Translations under genes and position numbers: made by a program
In this document: one piece after another, positions 22,605 to 31,989 of the stretch
How the letters are laid out: every line of letters begins with the position of its first letter
Position numbering within the stretch: the stretch's first letter is position 1
Assembly: GCA_045656145.1 (NCBI GenBank)
Contig: JAZOQP010000022.1
Span: 1 to 32,501 of the forward strand
Length of the DNA: 32,501 nt
Origin: SIG565 sp045656145
Lineage (GTDB): Bacteria; Bacillota; Clostridia; Oscillospirales; Acutalibacteraceae
Direction: 5' to 3'
Notes under the pieces: generated by a model
What the model saw: only the letters and a program-made list of their open reading frames with translations
Database searches by the model: none
Told to the model about the DNA's origin: nothing

Positions 22605-22633
22605 ATATTAAACCATTATTTTTTAATATTCAA
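22605..22633 (-). promoter_or_regulatory. Candidate promoter of the M24 peptidase gene
   Basis: TTGAAT (22628-22633) and TAATAT (22605-22610), 17-nt spacer, in the 66-bp divergent gap. The -35 overlaps the ribosome binding site region of the dipeptidase gene on the other strand. Confidence 0.45.
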
Positions 22634-22642
22634 GGTGTAATT

Positions 22643-23557
22643 ATGTTTATTTTTGATTTACATTCAGATACTCTTTCTCTTTTGCTTGAAAACCCTGAGC
22701 AAAGCATTCAAAAAAACGATGGATTAATTTCCGATTATAAACTTTTTTCGGGCGGATACATAGCTCAATGCTTTGCCGCTTTTTTGCCGCCAAAATGTAA
22801 AGACAACCCCTATTTGCATTTCAAGAAGCAATATAATCTTTTCAAAAATTTTTCTTCCCCTCTTTTAAAAACCGCAAAAACAAAAAAGGAAATAAATAAC
22901 AATTTAAGAAACGGAAGGGTATCTGCTCTGCTTTCGGTAGAAAATGCCGATTTTTTAATGGGCGATTTTAAGAAGCTCAAAATTATTGAAACCTTAGGGG
23001 TTAAAGTTTTAGGGCTTTGCTGGAATAATGAAAATTGCTTAGGGTTCGGCAACTCAAATAACGCCGAAATAAATTCTCTACCCTTAAAAAAATTCGGGTG
23101 CGAGCTAATTGAAAGGCTAAACCATTCCCCCATTATAGCCGATGTTTCGCATTTAAACATTGGTGGATTTAAAGATGTTTGCGCCATTTCAAAGAAACCT
23201 TTTATTGCATCCCATTCGGCCTGCTCCTCTATTTTTCGGCATAAAAGGAATTTAACCGATGAACAAATTAAAGCAATTGCAAATTCGGGCGGTGTTATAG
23301 GGCTAAACTTTTATTCCCGCTTTTTAAACGGAACCGACAAAACCGAATTCTCCGATATAATAAGGCATTCAAAACATATTATTAATGTTGGCGGCGAAGA
23401 TGCCGCCGCTATAGGCACCGATTTTGATGGAATGAACTGTATTTTACCCTTAAAAAGCGCTGCTGATATGCCTTATTTTGCAGATATTTTAATAAAAGAA
23501 TTTGGTATAACCAAGGCTGAGAAAATTTGCTATAAAAATGCGCTTAGACTTTTGTAA
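22643..23557 (+). CDS. Membrane dipeptidase (renal dipeptidase), M19 family
   Basis: A 304-aa zinc dipeptidase of the amidohydrolase fold. Metal ligands in order: His7 and Asp9 (FDLHSDT), the bridging Glu (LLSVENADF, about 98), His in IADVSHLN and His in FIASHSAC; the catalytic Asp is in AIGTDFDGM. The ending KICYKNALRLL corresponds to the usual GxNxLR terminus. No signal peptide is seen, so it acts in the cytoplasm, probably on imported or recycled dipeptides. AAGGTG lies 8 nt before the ATG. It is divergent from the M24 peptidase, making a small peptide-degradation locus. Confidence 0.93.
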   Translation: MFIFDLHSDTLSLLLENPEQSIQKNDGLISDYKLFSGGYIAQCFAAFLPPKCKDNPYLHFKKQYNLFKNFSSPLLKTAKTKKEINNNLRNGRVSALLSVENADFLMGDFKKLKIIETLGVKVLGLCWNNENCLGFGNSNNAEINSLPLKKFGCELIERLNHSPIIADVSHLNIGGFKDVCAISKKPFIASHSACSSIFRHKRNLTDEQIKAIANSGGVIGLNFYSRFLNGTDKTEFSDIIRHSKHIINVGGEDAAAIGTDFDGMNCILPLKSAADMPYFADILIKEFGITKAEKICYKNALRLL

Positions 23558-23564
23558 ACAACTG

Positions 23565-23593
23565 TAGAAATTTGTAAAAATTTATGTTATAAT
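23565..23593 (+). promoter_or_regulatory. Candidate promoter of the YwaF-like gene
   Basis: A consensus TATAAT (23588-23593) lies 17 nt after TAGAAA (23565-23570), in the 64-nt gap after the dipeptidase gene. Confidence 0.5.
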
Positions 23594-23621
23594 TTATTTA
23601 TAATTTTTAGGGGATGGTACA

Positions 23622-24434
23622 ATGTTTTGGAGCAATCTTTTAGAATTTCTTGATTTAAAAATGGAAACTCCCACTCAATTCGGATGGTTTCACATTTTAA
23701 GCATTGTTCTAACAATAGCTATAACAGTGCTTTTATGTAAATACTATAAGCCAAAAGAAGATGGCAAGGAAGCAAGAAATGTTATTTTTATAACCGCCGT
23801 TATAGTAACACTTTTCGAAATTTATAAGCAAATTAATTATACCTTTTCGGTTGATAACGGCATTATAACCGCCTCTTTTCAATGGTATGCCTTCCCTTTC
23901 CAATTTTGTTCAACTCCCATGTATGTTGGCCTTTTGGTAGCGCTTTTTAAAAAGGGCAAAATCCACGAAAGCCTTTGCGCCTACCTTGCAACCTTTGCCG
24001 TTTTTGCAGGAGCCGCCGTTACGGTTTATCCCGGCGATGTTTTCGTTAGCACCATCGGAATTAACATTCAAACTATGGTTTGCCATTGTTCCATGATAAT
24101 TGTTGGCGTTTATTTGCTATACACAGGCTATGTGAAGCTTGAACATAAAACCATTTTAAAGGCGCTTCCTGTTTTTTCGGCGGCAGTAATGATTGCTTGT
24201 ATTCTAAATGAAGTTGCCTTTGCAACGGGACTTACCGCAAACCACTATTTTAATATGTTCTACGTAAGCCCTCATTTAGACCCACACTTACCTGTTTACA
24301 GCCTTATTCAACCGCTCGTTCCATACCCCATAAGCCTTATTATCTATATTGCAGGTTTTACCGCCGCAGCATATATAATCTTACTTATTGGTATGGGAAT
24401 TAAAGCAATATACAAAAAAATAAGAACTGCTTAG
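23622..24434 (+). CDS. YwaF-like integral membrane protein (TIGR02206-type)
   Basis: A 270-aa protein with about six to seven membrane helices spread over the whole length. FQWYAFPFQFCSTPMYVGLL (about 85-104), near helix 3, is the recognisable feature of YwaF-type proteins; PGDVFVSTIGINIQTMVCH (about 138-156) and a conserved His/Asp/Pro stretch (VSPHLDPHLPVY) follow. Function is unknown in the family; no catalytic motif is evident. AGGGGA lies about 7 nt before the ATG. The stop codon lies inside the terminator loop, and the gene ends 6 nt from the end of the convergent EamA gene. Confidence 0.8.
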   Translation: MFWSNLLEFLDLKMETPTQFGWFHILSIVLTIAITVLLCKYYKPKEDGKEARNVIFITAVIVTLFEIYKQINYTFSVDNGIITASFQWYAFPFQFCSTPMYVGLLVALFKKGKIHESLCAYLATFAVFAGAAVTVYPGDVFVSTIGINIQTMVCHCSMIIVGVYLLYTGYVKLEHKTILKALPVFSAAVMIACILNEVAFATGLTANHYFNMFYVSPHLDPHLPVYSLIQPLVPYPISLIIYIAGFTAAAYIILLIGMGIKAIYKKIRTA

Positions 24435-24449
24435 CAGTTCTTATTTTTT
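24415..24449. terminator. Bidirectional terminator overlapping both 3' gene ends
   Basis: A 16-bp stem (AAAAAATAAGAACTGC with its complement) around a 3-nt TTA loop, with A-runs and T-runs giving a U-tract in both directions. It contains the stop codons of the YwaF-like gene (24432-24434) and the EamA gene (24441-24443). Confidence 0.85.
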
Positions 24450-25304
24450 ATCCTTTAATTGAATTAATATACCAAATACTATTATTATTAGTCCCAAAAC
24501 CGAGAAAATACTGATTTCTTCGCCTAAGAAAATAAATGTCCAAACAAGTGAAGCAAAGGGTGTTATATAGGCAAGATTTGAAATTTTTGCGGTGTTGCCG
24601 CCCTCGAGCGCAATCGCCCAAGCAGTTGTTGCAACGCCCATAACAAGCACACCATTCCAAGCAAATCCTGCTATAGAGAATAAATCAAGGCTAACGCTTT
24701 CTTTAGATGCAAGCATCATAATAAGGGTTATAATAAATGTGGCGAAATATGTAAACATCATTGAAATGTTTTTATCAAAATTAAATTTTTGGTTAATTCC
24801 TGTGAAAAAGCCATAAGAAACGGCGGCTAAGAAAATGAACAATGCTCCAAGAAGCATTCCGCCATCAAGCGCAGATAAATCTGCAAGCGCCGACACAACA
24901 ACACCTAAAAATGATAGCACTATTGCAATAACTTTACGAACTGTAAGCCTTTCTTTTAAGAGAATGCAGGCAAAAACAACGCTCATAATGGGCCAAAGAT
25001 AATTAATTATAAACGCCTGCGAAGCCTCCATTCTGGCGGCTCCCATATAATAAAACAAATTATAAACAAAAACACCAGGAAGACCAATTAAGATCATTAT
25101 AAGAATATCTTTAATATTATATTTCTTAATTCTTATCAAATTTTTTGTTGCAATATTTTTAATGAGCAAAAATAAAAATGCAAAAACAGAACTAAAGCAT
25201 AACACCTGAGTGCTTGAAAAGGATCCCAATAAAAGCTTTGAAATGGTCGCCATGGTCGACCAAAAAAGTATCGCAGAGCCCGCTAAAATATATGATTTTT
25301 TCAT
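24441..25304 (-). CDS. EamA/DMT family transporter
   Basis: A 287-aa drug/metabolite-type exporter with ten predicted membrane helices in two EamA repeats (about 5-135 and 145-283). Repeat ends carry the usual YLWPIMSVVFACILLKERLT (about 101-120) and YITPFASLVWTFIFLGEEIS (about 245-264). Family members export amino acids or metabolites or import small solutes; the substrate cannot be inferred. GGGGTG lies 5-6 nt before the ATG at 25304. A hairpin overlaps that site, and a candidate promoter lies in the 57-nt gap after fhs. Confidence 0.88.
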   Translation of the reverse strand: MKKSYILAGSAILFWSTMATISKLLLGSFSSTQVLCFSSVFAFLFLLIKNIATKNLIRIKKYNIKDILIMILIGLPGVFVYNLFYYMGAARMEASQAFIINYLWPIMSVVFACILLKERLTVRKVIAIVLSFLGVVVSALADLSALDGGMLLGALFIFLAAVSYGFFTGINQKFNFDKNISMMFTYFATFIITLIMMLASKESVSLDLFSIAGFAWNGVLVMGVATTAWAIALEGGNTAKISNLAYITPFASLVWTFIFLGEEISIFSVLGLIIIVFGILIQLKDKK

Positions 25305-25309
25305 AAAAT

Positions 25310-25349
25310 CACCCCACCGCTATATATTAGCACAGTGGGGTGGTTTTTT
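25310..25349 (+). terminator. GC-rich hairpin with T-tract between the EamA gene and fhs
   Basis: CACCCCAC (25310-25317) pairs with GTGGGGTG (25335-25342), with an inner GCTA-TATAT-TAGC stem, and TTTTTT follows on plus (25344-25349). It would stop plus-strand transcripts entering fhs antisense. On minus the T-tract is weak, but the 3' arm covers the EamA Shine-Dalgarno, so in fhs readthrough RNA it would mask that site. Confidence 0.6.
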
Positions 25350-25352
25350 CAA
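25324..25352 (-). promoter_or_regulatory. Candidate promoter of the EamA gene
   Basis: TTGAAA (25347-25352) and TAATAT (25324-25329), 17-nt spacer, minus strand. The start would be near 25317, at the beginning of the 3' arm of the hairpin, so RNA from this promoter lacks the 5' arm and has a free ribosome binding site. Confidence 0.5.
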
Positions 25353-25361
25353 TATGTTTTT

Positions 25362-27038
25362 TTAGAAAAGTCCTGTAATTTTGCCCTGCTCATCAACATC
25401 TATTCTCTCTGCTGCAGGAACCTTAGGAAGTCCTGGCATAGTGAGAATGTCGCCCGTCATAACAACGATAAAGCCTGCACCGGCAGAAATCTTTACATTC
25501 TTAATTGTAACTGTAAAGTTTTCGGGCGCACCGAGAAGTGCTGGATTATCCGAGAAGCTATATTGTGTTTTAGCAACACAAACAGGAACATTACTAAAGC
25601 CTAGTTCGGTTAGCTTTTCGATCTGCTTTTTAGCGTTAGGGGTTAAAATTATACCATCGCCGCCATACACTTTACGAACCAAAGCCTCAATTTTTTCTTC
25701 AATGGTAGTATCAAGCTCGTAAGCAAAGGTAAAATCGCCCTTTTCTTCTTCAGTTAGTCTTACAACCTCTTTTGCAAGTTCAACGCCACCATTACCGCCA
25801 TCTGCCCAAACGGTAGAAAGAACGGTATTAACGCCGAGTTCCTTACATTTTGCAATAATGAAATCGATTTCCTTATCGGTATCAGTTGGGAAGCGGTTAA
25901 CTGCTACAACGCAAGGAAGCTTATAAACATTTTTAATATTTGAAACATGGCGAAGAAGGTTCGGAATACCCTTTTCCAATGCTTCAATATTCTCACTGCC
26001 AAGTTCGGTTTTAGCAAGACCGCCATGCATTTTGAGGGCTCTTACAGTTGCCACCATTACAACTGCCGCAGGAGTAAGTCCTGCCATACGGCACTTAATA
26101 TCAAGGAATTTTTCAGCGCCAAGGTCGGCACCGAAACCGGCTTCGGTAATAGCATAATCGCCCATTTTAAGAGCAAGTTTTGTTGCCATAACCGAGTTGC
26201 AACCGTGAGCAATATTTGCAAAAGGTCCGCCGTGTACAAATGCGGGGGTACCTTCAAGAGTCTGAACTAGGTTTGGCTTAATTGCATCCTTTAAAAGAGC
26301 AGTCATAGCGCCTGCAGCCTTTAATTCGCCACAGGTAACAGGCTCATCCTTATAGTTATAAGCAACAATAATGCGAGAAAGTCTTTCCTTTAAATCGGTA
26401 ATAGAATTAGAAAGGCAAAGAACAGCCATAATTTCACTGGCAACGGTAATATCAAAACCATCTTCTCTCGGCACACCGTTCGCCTTACCGCCCATTCCGT
26501 CTACAACGAAACGAAGTTGACGGTCGTTCATATCAACGCAACGCTTCCAGGTTATTTTTCTAACATCAATACCGAGAGCATTACCCTGCTGAATATGGTT
26601 ATCAAGCATAGCGGCAAGAAGGTTATTAGCAGCACCAATAGCGTGGAAATCGCCTGTGAAATGAAGATTAATATCCTCCATCGGAACTACCTGAGCATAT
26701 CCGCCACCTGCCGCACCGCCCTTAACACCGAAAACGGGACCTAAAGAAGGCTCTCTGAGCGCTACGGTTACATTTTTGCCTATTTTACGAAGTCCATCAG
26801 CAAGTCCAATGGTGGTTGTGGTTTTACCCTCTCCCGCAGGGGTGGGAGTAATGGCGGTAACAAGGATTAACTTGCCATCTTTTTTGGTTTCATCATTTAG
26901 TAATGATAAATCAATCTTTGCCTTATAGTTTCCATACTGCTCAAGGTATTTTTCATCAACACCTGCAGTTTTTGCGATTTCTTTAATTGGGAGCATTTTT
27001 GCGCTCTGCGCAATTTCAATATCGCTTAAATAAGCCAT
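25362..27038 (-). CDS. fhs: Formate-tetrahydrofolate ligase
   Basis: ATP-dependent formation of 10-formyl-tetrahydrofolate from formate, supplying purine synthesis and, in acetogens, the methyl branch. The 558-aa length is normal. The P-loop TPTPAGEGKTTTTIGL is at about 65-80; REPSLGPVFGVKGGAAGGGYAQVVPMEDINLHFTGDFHAI is the family core, and FVHGGPFANIAHGCNSV is conserved. AGAGGTG lies about 8 nt before the ATG at 27038. It follows glyA by 13 nt and ends the pur/C1 operon. The other Wood-Ljungdahl genes are not in the window, so acetogenesis cannot be claimed. Confidence 0.97.
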   Translation of the reverse strand: MAYLSDIEIAQSAKMLPIKEIAKTAGVDEKYLEQYGNYKAKIDLSLLNDETKKDGKLILVTAITPTPAGEGKTTTTIGLADGLRKIGKNVTVALREPSLGPVFGVKGGAAGGGYAQVVPMEDINLHFTGDFHAIGAANNLLAAMLDNHIQQGNALGIDVRKITWKRCVDMNDRQLRFVVDGMGGKANGVPREDGFDITVASEIMAVLCLSNSITDLKERLSRIIVAYNYKDEPVTCGELKAAGAMTALLKDAIKPNLVQTLEGTPAFVHGGPFANIAHGCNSVMATKLALKMGDYAITEAGFGADLGAEKFLDIKCRMAGLTPAAVVMVATVRALKMHGGLAKTELGSENIEALEKGIPNLLRHVSNIKNVYKLPCVVAVNRFPTDTDKEIDFIIAKCKELGVNTVLSTVWADGGNGGVELAKEVVRLTEEEKGDFTFAYELDTTIEEKIEALVRKVYGGDGIILTPNAKKQIEKLTELGFSNVPVCVAKTQYSFSDNPALLGAPENFTVTIKNVKISAGAGFIVVMTGDILTMPGLPKVPAAERIDVDEQGKITGLF

Positions 27039-27051
27039 TTAAAACACCTCT

Positions 27052-28287
27052 TTAATAAATTGGGAATTTAGCACAAAGCTCTTGAACCTCGCGGCTAACC
27101 CTCTCTTTATTTCCTTCGAAATCTTTAATAATATCGGCTATCCAACCTGCGATTAAATCCATTTCAGGCTCTTTAAAGCCTCTTGTTGTAACTGCAGGAG
27201 AACCAAGTCTTACACCGCTTGTGATAAATGGGCTTAAGGGTTCGCCAGGAATGGTATTTTTATTTGCGGTAATGTGAACCTCATCAAGTCTATGCTCAAG
27301 TTCCTTACCTGTTATACCTGTTCCAACAAGTTTTAAAAGCATTAGGTGATTATCTGTACCGCCCGATACAATTTGGAGGCCTCTTTTCTTTAGTCCCTCA
27401 CATAAAGCGGCGGCATTTTTAATAACCTGCTTTTGATATTCCTTAAATTCATCGGTAAGTGCTTCGCCGAGAGCCACAGCCTTAGCCGCAATAATATGCA
27501 TTAAAGGACCACCCTGAACACCGGGGAAAATAGCCTTGTCTATAGCCTTTGCGTGCTCCTCTTTGCAGAGAATAAGTCCACCACGGGGGCCTCTGAGTGT
27601 CTTATGTGTTGTTGTGGTTACAACATCGGCATAGGGCACGGGAGAGGGATGAAGCCCTGCGGCTACAAGACCTGCGATATGAGCGATATCCACCATTAAG
27701 TAGGCTCCTACCTTATCGCAGATTTCGCGGCAACGGGCAAAATCTATAATTCTCGAATATGCGCTCGCACCCACAACAATAAGCTTCGGCTTGCACTCGA
27801 GGGCGATTCTCTCCATCTCATCATAGTCAATCATTTCGGTTTCCTTATTAACACCGTAAGGCACGATGTTAAAATATTTACCCGAAATGTTAACGGGTGA
27901 ACCGTGGGATAAATGTCCACCCTCGGATAAGTTCATTCCCATAACTGTATCGCCCGGATTTAAAAGGGCAAAGAACACAGCAAGGTTGGCATTAGCGCCC
28001 GAATGAGGCTGAACATTAGCGTGGTCGGCGCCGAAAAGCTCACAAGCGCGCTTTCTTGCAATTTCTTCAACAACATCAACATGCACACAGCCGCCGTAAT
28101 AACGCTTGCCGGGGTATCCCTCGGCGTACTTATTTGTAAGCACGCCGCCTGCGGCTAAAAGAACTGCTTTAGATACAATGTTTTCACTTGCAATAAGCTC
28201 GATATTATGCTGCTGGCGGGATAATTCATCGCTGCAAGCGGCATAAACCTCGCTATCGTAATTTTTAAGCTCTTCAAAAAAGTTCAT
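27052..28287 (-). CDS. glyA: Serine hydroxymethyltransferase
   Basis: PLP-dependent transfer of the serine hydroxymethyl group to tetrahydrofolate, yielding glycine and 5,10-methylene-THF. The 411-aa length is typical. The N terminus has QQHNIELIASENIVSKAV; the PLP lysine is in VVTTTTHKTLRGPRGG (about 218-233), preceded by DIAHIAGLVAAGLHPSP. The substrate-binding stretch KRYYGGCVHVDVVEEIA is conserved. AGGAG lies about 7 nt before the ATG at 28287. The gene sits between purL and fhs with gaps of 9 and 13 nt, linking glycine and one-carbon supply to purine synthesis. Confidence 0.97.
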   Translation of the reverse strand: MNFFEELKNYDSEVYAACSDELSRQQHNIELIASENIVSKAVLLAAGGVLTNKYAEGYPGKRYYGGCVHVDVVEEIARKRACELFGADHANVQPHSGANANLAVFFALLNPGDTVMGMNLSEGGHLSHGSPVNISGKYFNIVPYGVNKETEMIDYDEMERIALECKPKLIVVGASAYSRIIDFARCREICDKVGAYLMVDIAHIAGLVAAGLHPSPVPYADVVTTTTHKTLRGPRGGLILCKEEHAKAIDKAIFPGVQGGPLMHIIAAKAVALGEALTDEFKEYQKQVIKNAAALCEGLKKRGLQIVSGGTDNHLMLLKLVGTGITGKELEHRLDEVHITANKNTIPGEPLSPFITSGVRLGSPAVTTRGFKEPEMDLIAGWIADIIKDFEGNKERVSREVQELCAKFPIY

Positions 28288-28296
28288 AGCTTTCTC

Positions 28297-31200
28297 CTAT
28301 TTTTTGAAATATTCTACTGCACTTCTAAACATTTTAATATCATATTCACCCGGAACATTCTTATAAAGTCCTGCTCCGATACGCTCGCTATGACCCATCT
28401 TACCAAATACGCGGCCATCGGGCGAAGTGATACCCTCAATAGCGAACATTGAATCGTTGGGGTTGAAGTGGATATCGTTAGTGGCGTTACCCGACAAATC
28501 AACATACTGAGTGGCAATCTGGCCATTCTCGGCTAATTTCTTAATAAGGGCTTCATCGGCGATGAAGCGGCCCTCGCCGTGAGAAATCGGCACATTATAG
28601 ATTTCACCGACATTTGTGTTCTTAAGCCACGGAGATTTATTAGAAGCAATTCTTGTTCTGACAATTCTTGACTGGTGGCGAGCAATAGTGTTAAAGGTCA
28701 AGGTCGGGCAGGTTTCATCGGTATCGATAATCTTGCCATAGGGCACAAGGCCTAATTTAATAAGAGCCTGGAAGCCGTTGCAGATACCGCACATAAGACC
28801 ATCGCGGTTATCGAGAAGGTCGGTAACGCCCTCTTTGATTTCGGCGTTGCGGAAGAAAGCTGTGATGAACTTACCGCTACCATCGGGCTCATCGCCACCC
28901 GAGAAGCCGCCGGGAATAAATATCATTTGCGAGGTTTTGAGTTCGTTTGCGAACTTCTCAACACTTGCAGAAATTCCATCGGAGGAAAGGTTGTTTATAA
29001 CCAGAATCTTAGGCTCGGCGCCTGCATCGCGAACGGCCTTTGCAGAATCAAATTCGCAGTTGGTGCCGGGGAATGCAGGGATAAGCACCTTGGGCTTTGC
29101 AACCTTAACAGCGGGTGCGGGATAAGAGGTTGCTGAGAAGGAGAAGTTCTCCATTTTCTTTTCGTTATTCTCAATATTGCAGGAATAAACGCTCTCTAAC
29201 TTATCCTCATAAATGCCTAAGAGCTCGTTGATATTTAAAATATCATCCTTATAAGAAATTGTGTTATCCTCAGTGGTTACACCAACGGTGATGGCGCCCT
29301 CAATATCCTCGGTGGTTTCGAGAATAAAGCCGCCATAGTAATACCCGAAGATGCCTGCAACCGACATATTGGGGTCGAACTTAAAGCCGATTGAGTTACC
29401 GAAGGACATCTTCATAACTGCCTCGGCGATACCACCAAGACCGAGTGTGTAGGCCGAGATTACCTTACCCGAACGCATAGCGGCGGTAACGGTGTTAAAG
29501 GTTTTAAGAAGCGAATCGGTTTTGGGAAGTCCGTTCTCATCATAAACGGGAACGAGCAACTGAACACGGCTTCCTGCCTTCTTGAATTCGGGAGAAACAA
29601 CCTCATCTACCTTGCCTGTTGTAACGGCGAAGGAAACGAGTGTGGGCGGAACATCAAGGTCCTCAAACGAGCCACTCATTGAGTCCTTACCGCCGATAGA
29701 GCCGATGCCAAGCTCAAGCTGAGCCTTGAATGCACCAAGTAAAGCGGCAAGGGGCTTGCCCCAACGCTTGCCATCCTTACGCGGACTCTCGAAATATTCC
29801 TGGAAGGTTAGATATACATCCTCAAAGGATGCGCCCGAAGCGATAAGCTTGGAAACCGATTCAACAACGGCCAAATATGCGCCGTGGTAGGGCGAAGCCT
29901 CCATAATAAAGGGGTTATAGCCCCAAGACATAAAGGAGCAATCGTCGGTGTGTTTTTTCTCAACCGAGATTTTCTGCACCATTGCCTGAATGGGAGTTAA
30001 CTGATTTTTACCGCCGAAGGGCATTAAAACTGTGCCCGCGCCGATGGTTGAATCAAATCGCTCGGAAAGGCCACGCTTGGAGCAGATGTTAAGGTCATCG
30101 GCCAAGGCCTTATAGTTTTCTATGAATCCACCCTCAACCTTAGCGTTATAGTTAACGGGAGCAGCGGGGGTTATATCGATATGCTTATCGGCACCGTTTG
30201 AGTTTAAGAACTCGCGGGAAATATCAACAATCTTCTTGCCGTTCCAATTCATAACGAGTCGCGGCTCTGCCTTAATAACGGCCACAACCACTGCCTGAAG
30301 ATTTTCTTCGCCTGCAAGCTTGAGGAAGTTATCGATATTTTCTTTCTCAATAACAACGGCCATTCTCTCCTGAGATTCGCTGATTGCAAGCTCTGTGCCG
30401 TCAAGTCCCTCATACTTTTTGGGAACTGCATTAAGATTTATTTCAAGACCATCGGCCAATTCACCGATAGCAACCGACACACCGCCTGCGCCAAAGTCGT
30501 TACAGCGCTTGATCATCTTGGTAGCGGTGGGATTGCGGAACAGACGCTGAAGCTTTCTTTCTTCGGGGGCATTACCCTTCTGAACCTCGGCACCGCAGGT
30601 TTCAACCGACTGCAGATTGTGAGCCTTTGAAGATCCGGTTGCGCCGCCGATACCATCGCGGCCTGTTGAGCCGCCAAGGAGAACCACAACATCGCCCGGA
30701 GCGGGAACCTCGCGGCGAACATTCTCCTGCGGAGCGGCCGCAATAACTGCGCCGATTTCCATTCTCTTTGCGGCATAGCCCGGATGATAAATCTCATCAA
30801 CAATACCTGTTGCAAGACCTATCTGGTTACCGTAAGATGAATAGCCTGCGGCAGCGGTTGTAACAATTTTGCGCTGCGGCAATTTGCCCTTGATGGTCTC
30901 ACTAACGGGCTTTAAGGGGTCAGCTGCACCTGTTACGCGCATTGCGCCATAAACATAGGCTCTGCCTGAAAGCGGGTCGCGGATAGCGCCGCCAATACAG
31001 GTTGCTGCGCCGCCAAAGGGCTCGATTTCGGTGGGGTGGTTGTGTGTTTCGTTTTTAAAGAGAAGTAACCAAGGCTCGCTTACGCCATCAACCTCAACAT
31101 TGATTTTAACGGTACAAGCATTGATTTCTTCAGATTCATCTAATTTATCGAGCTTACCCTGCTTCTTTAGATATTTAACAGCAACGGTAGCAAGGTCCAT

Positions 31201-31989
31201 AAGGCAAATCGGCTTGGTTCTGCCAAGCTCCTTGCGAACGCTCAGATAATCCTCATAGGCCGCCTCTAAAAGCTCATCCTCAAACTTAACGCTATCAATA
31301 ACGGTTAAGAAGGTGGTGTGGCGACAGTGGTCCGACCAATAGGTATCTATCATTCTGATTTCGGTGATAGTGGGGTCGCGGTCCTCGGTTTTAAAGTAGT
31401 TCTGGCAGAACTCGATATCATCGGCGTCCATAGCAAGACCGTAATTCTTAACGAATTCCTCAAGGCCATTTCTATCGAGCTTATTAAAGCCTGTTAAGGT
31501 TTCAACCTCGGTGGGAATGGCAAAATCGGCCTTAAGTGTTTCATAGGTTTCGAGTGTTGCCTCGCGGGATTCAACGGGGTTGATAACATACTTTTTAATT
31601 TCGGCAATATCGTTATCGGTAAGGTCGCCGTAAAGCACATAAACCTTAGCCGAGCGGACTGTGGGGCGGTCGCCCTTAGAAATAATCTGAATACACTGAG
31701 CGGCAGAGTCTGCACGCTGGTCGAACTGACCGGGCAAAAACTCGGTGGCGAAAACATAGCCGCCATCAGCCTCAATAGTATCGGTTACAATATCAAGCTG
31801 GGGCTCAGAGAATACGGTTCCCTTAGCGTATGCAAATAATTCCTCGGTAATATTTTCGGCATCATAACGGTTAATAACGCGAACTCCGCTCAAATTCTTA
31901 ATGCCTAAAAGCGCGGTTGCCTCGTTATAAAGAGCGCGCGCCTCAAAGGAATGCTCCTTCTTCTTTTCAACATAAACTCTGTATACCAT
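28297..31989 (-). CDS. purL: Phosphoribosylformylglycinamidine synthase, fused clostridial type
   Basis: Converts FGAR and glutamine to FGAM with ATP, the fourth step of purine synthesis. The 1230-aa chain carries synthetase and glutaminase on one polypeptide. An N-terminal PurS-like part covers about 1-150; the linker and ATP-binding domains carry DTYWSDHCRHTTF and NETHNHPTEIEPFGGAATCIGGAIRD (about 310-335), with a second AIR-synthase-like half (IGGKDSMSGSFED). The C-terminal amidotransferase (about 965-1230) has PGGFSGGDEPDG, nucleophile Cys in MCGICNGFQ and HGEGR. This architecture is the large-type PurL of clostridia and bifidobacteria, distinct from the split PurS/Q/L of Bacillus. Start and purD stop overlap as TAATG. 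Confidence 0.96.
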   Translation of the reverse strand: MVYRVYVEKKKEHSFEARALYNEATALLGIKNLSGVRVINRYDAENITEELFAYAKGTVFSEPQLDIVTDTIEADGGYVFATEFLPGQFDQRADSAAQCIQIISKGDRPTVRSAKVYVLYGDLTDNDIAEIKKYVINPVESREATLETYETLKADFAIPTEVETLTGFNKLDRNGLEEFVKNYGLAMDADDIEFCQNYFKTEDRDPTITEIRMIDTYWSDHCRHTTFLTVIDSVKFEDELLEAAYEDYLSVRKELGRTKPICLMDLATVAVKYLKKQGKLDKLDESEEINACTVKINVEVDGVSEPWLLLFKNETHNHPTEIEPFGGAATCIGGAIRDPLSGRAYVYGAMRVTGAADPLKPVSETIKGKLPQRKIVTTAAAGYSSYGNQIGLATGIVDEIYHPGYAAKRMEIGAVIAAAPQENVRREVPAPGDVVVLLGGSTGRDGIGGATGSSKAHNLQSVETCGAEVQKGNAPEERKLQRLFRNPTATKMIKRCNDFGAGGVSVAIGELADGLEINLNAVPKKYEGLDGTELAISESQERMAVVIEKENIDNFLKLAGEENLQAVVVAVIKAEPRLVMNWNGKKIVDISREFLNSNGADKHIDITPAAPVNYNAKVEGGFIENYKALADDLNICSKRGLSERFDSTIGAGTVLMPFGGKNQLTPIQAMVQKISVEKKHTDDCSFMSWGYNPFIMEASPYHGAYLAVVESVSKLIASGASFEDVYLTFQEYFESPRKDGKRWGKPLAALLGAFKAQLELGIGSIGGKDSMSGSFEDLDVPPTLVSFAVTTGKVDEVVSPEFKKAGSRVQLLVPVYDENGLPKTDSLLKTFNTVTAAMRSGKVISAYTLGLGGIAEAVMKMSFGNSIGFKFDPNMSVAGIFGYYYGGFILETTEDIEGAITVGVTTEDNTISYKDDILNINELLGIYEDKLESVYSCNIENNEKKMENFSFSATSYPAPAVKVAKPKVLIPAFPGTNCEFDSAKAVRDAGAEPKILVINNLSSDGISASVEKFANELKTSQMIFIPGGFSGGDEPDGSGKFITAFFRNAEIKEGVTDLLDNRDGLMCGICNGFQALIKLGLVPYGKIIDTDETCPTLTFNTIARHQSRIVRTRIASNKSPWLKNTNVGEIYNVPISHGEGRFIADEALIKKLAENGQIATQYVDLSGNATNDIHFNPNDSMFAIEGITSPDGRVFGKMGHSERIGAGLYKNVPGEYDIKMFRSAVEYFKK

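Noticed and set aside
27039..28296. A tetrahydrofolate or glycine riboswitch near fhs or glyA
   Set aside because: The gaps before fhs (13 nt) and glyA (9 nt) are too short to hold one; any such element would lie upstream of the window edge.
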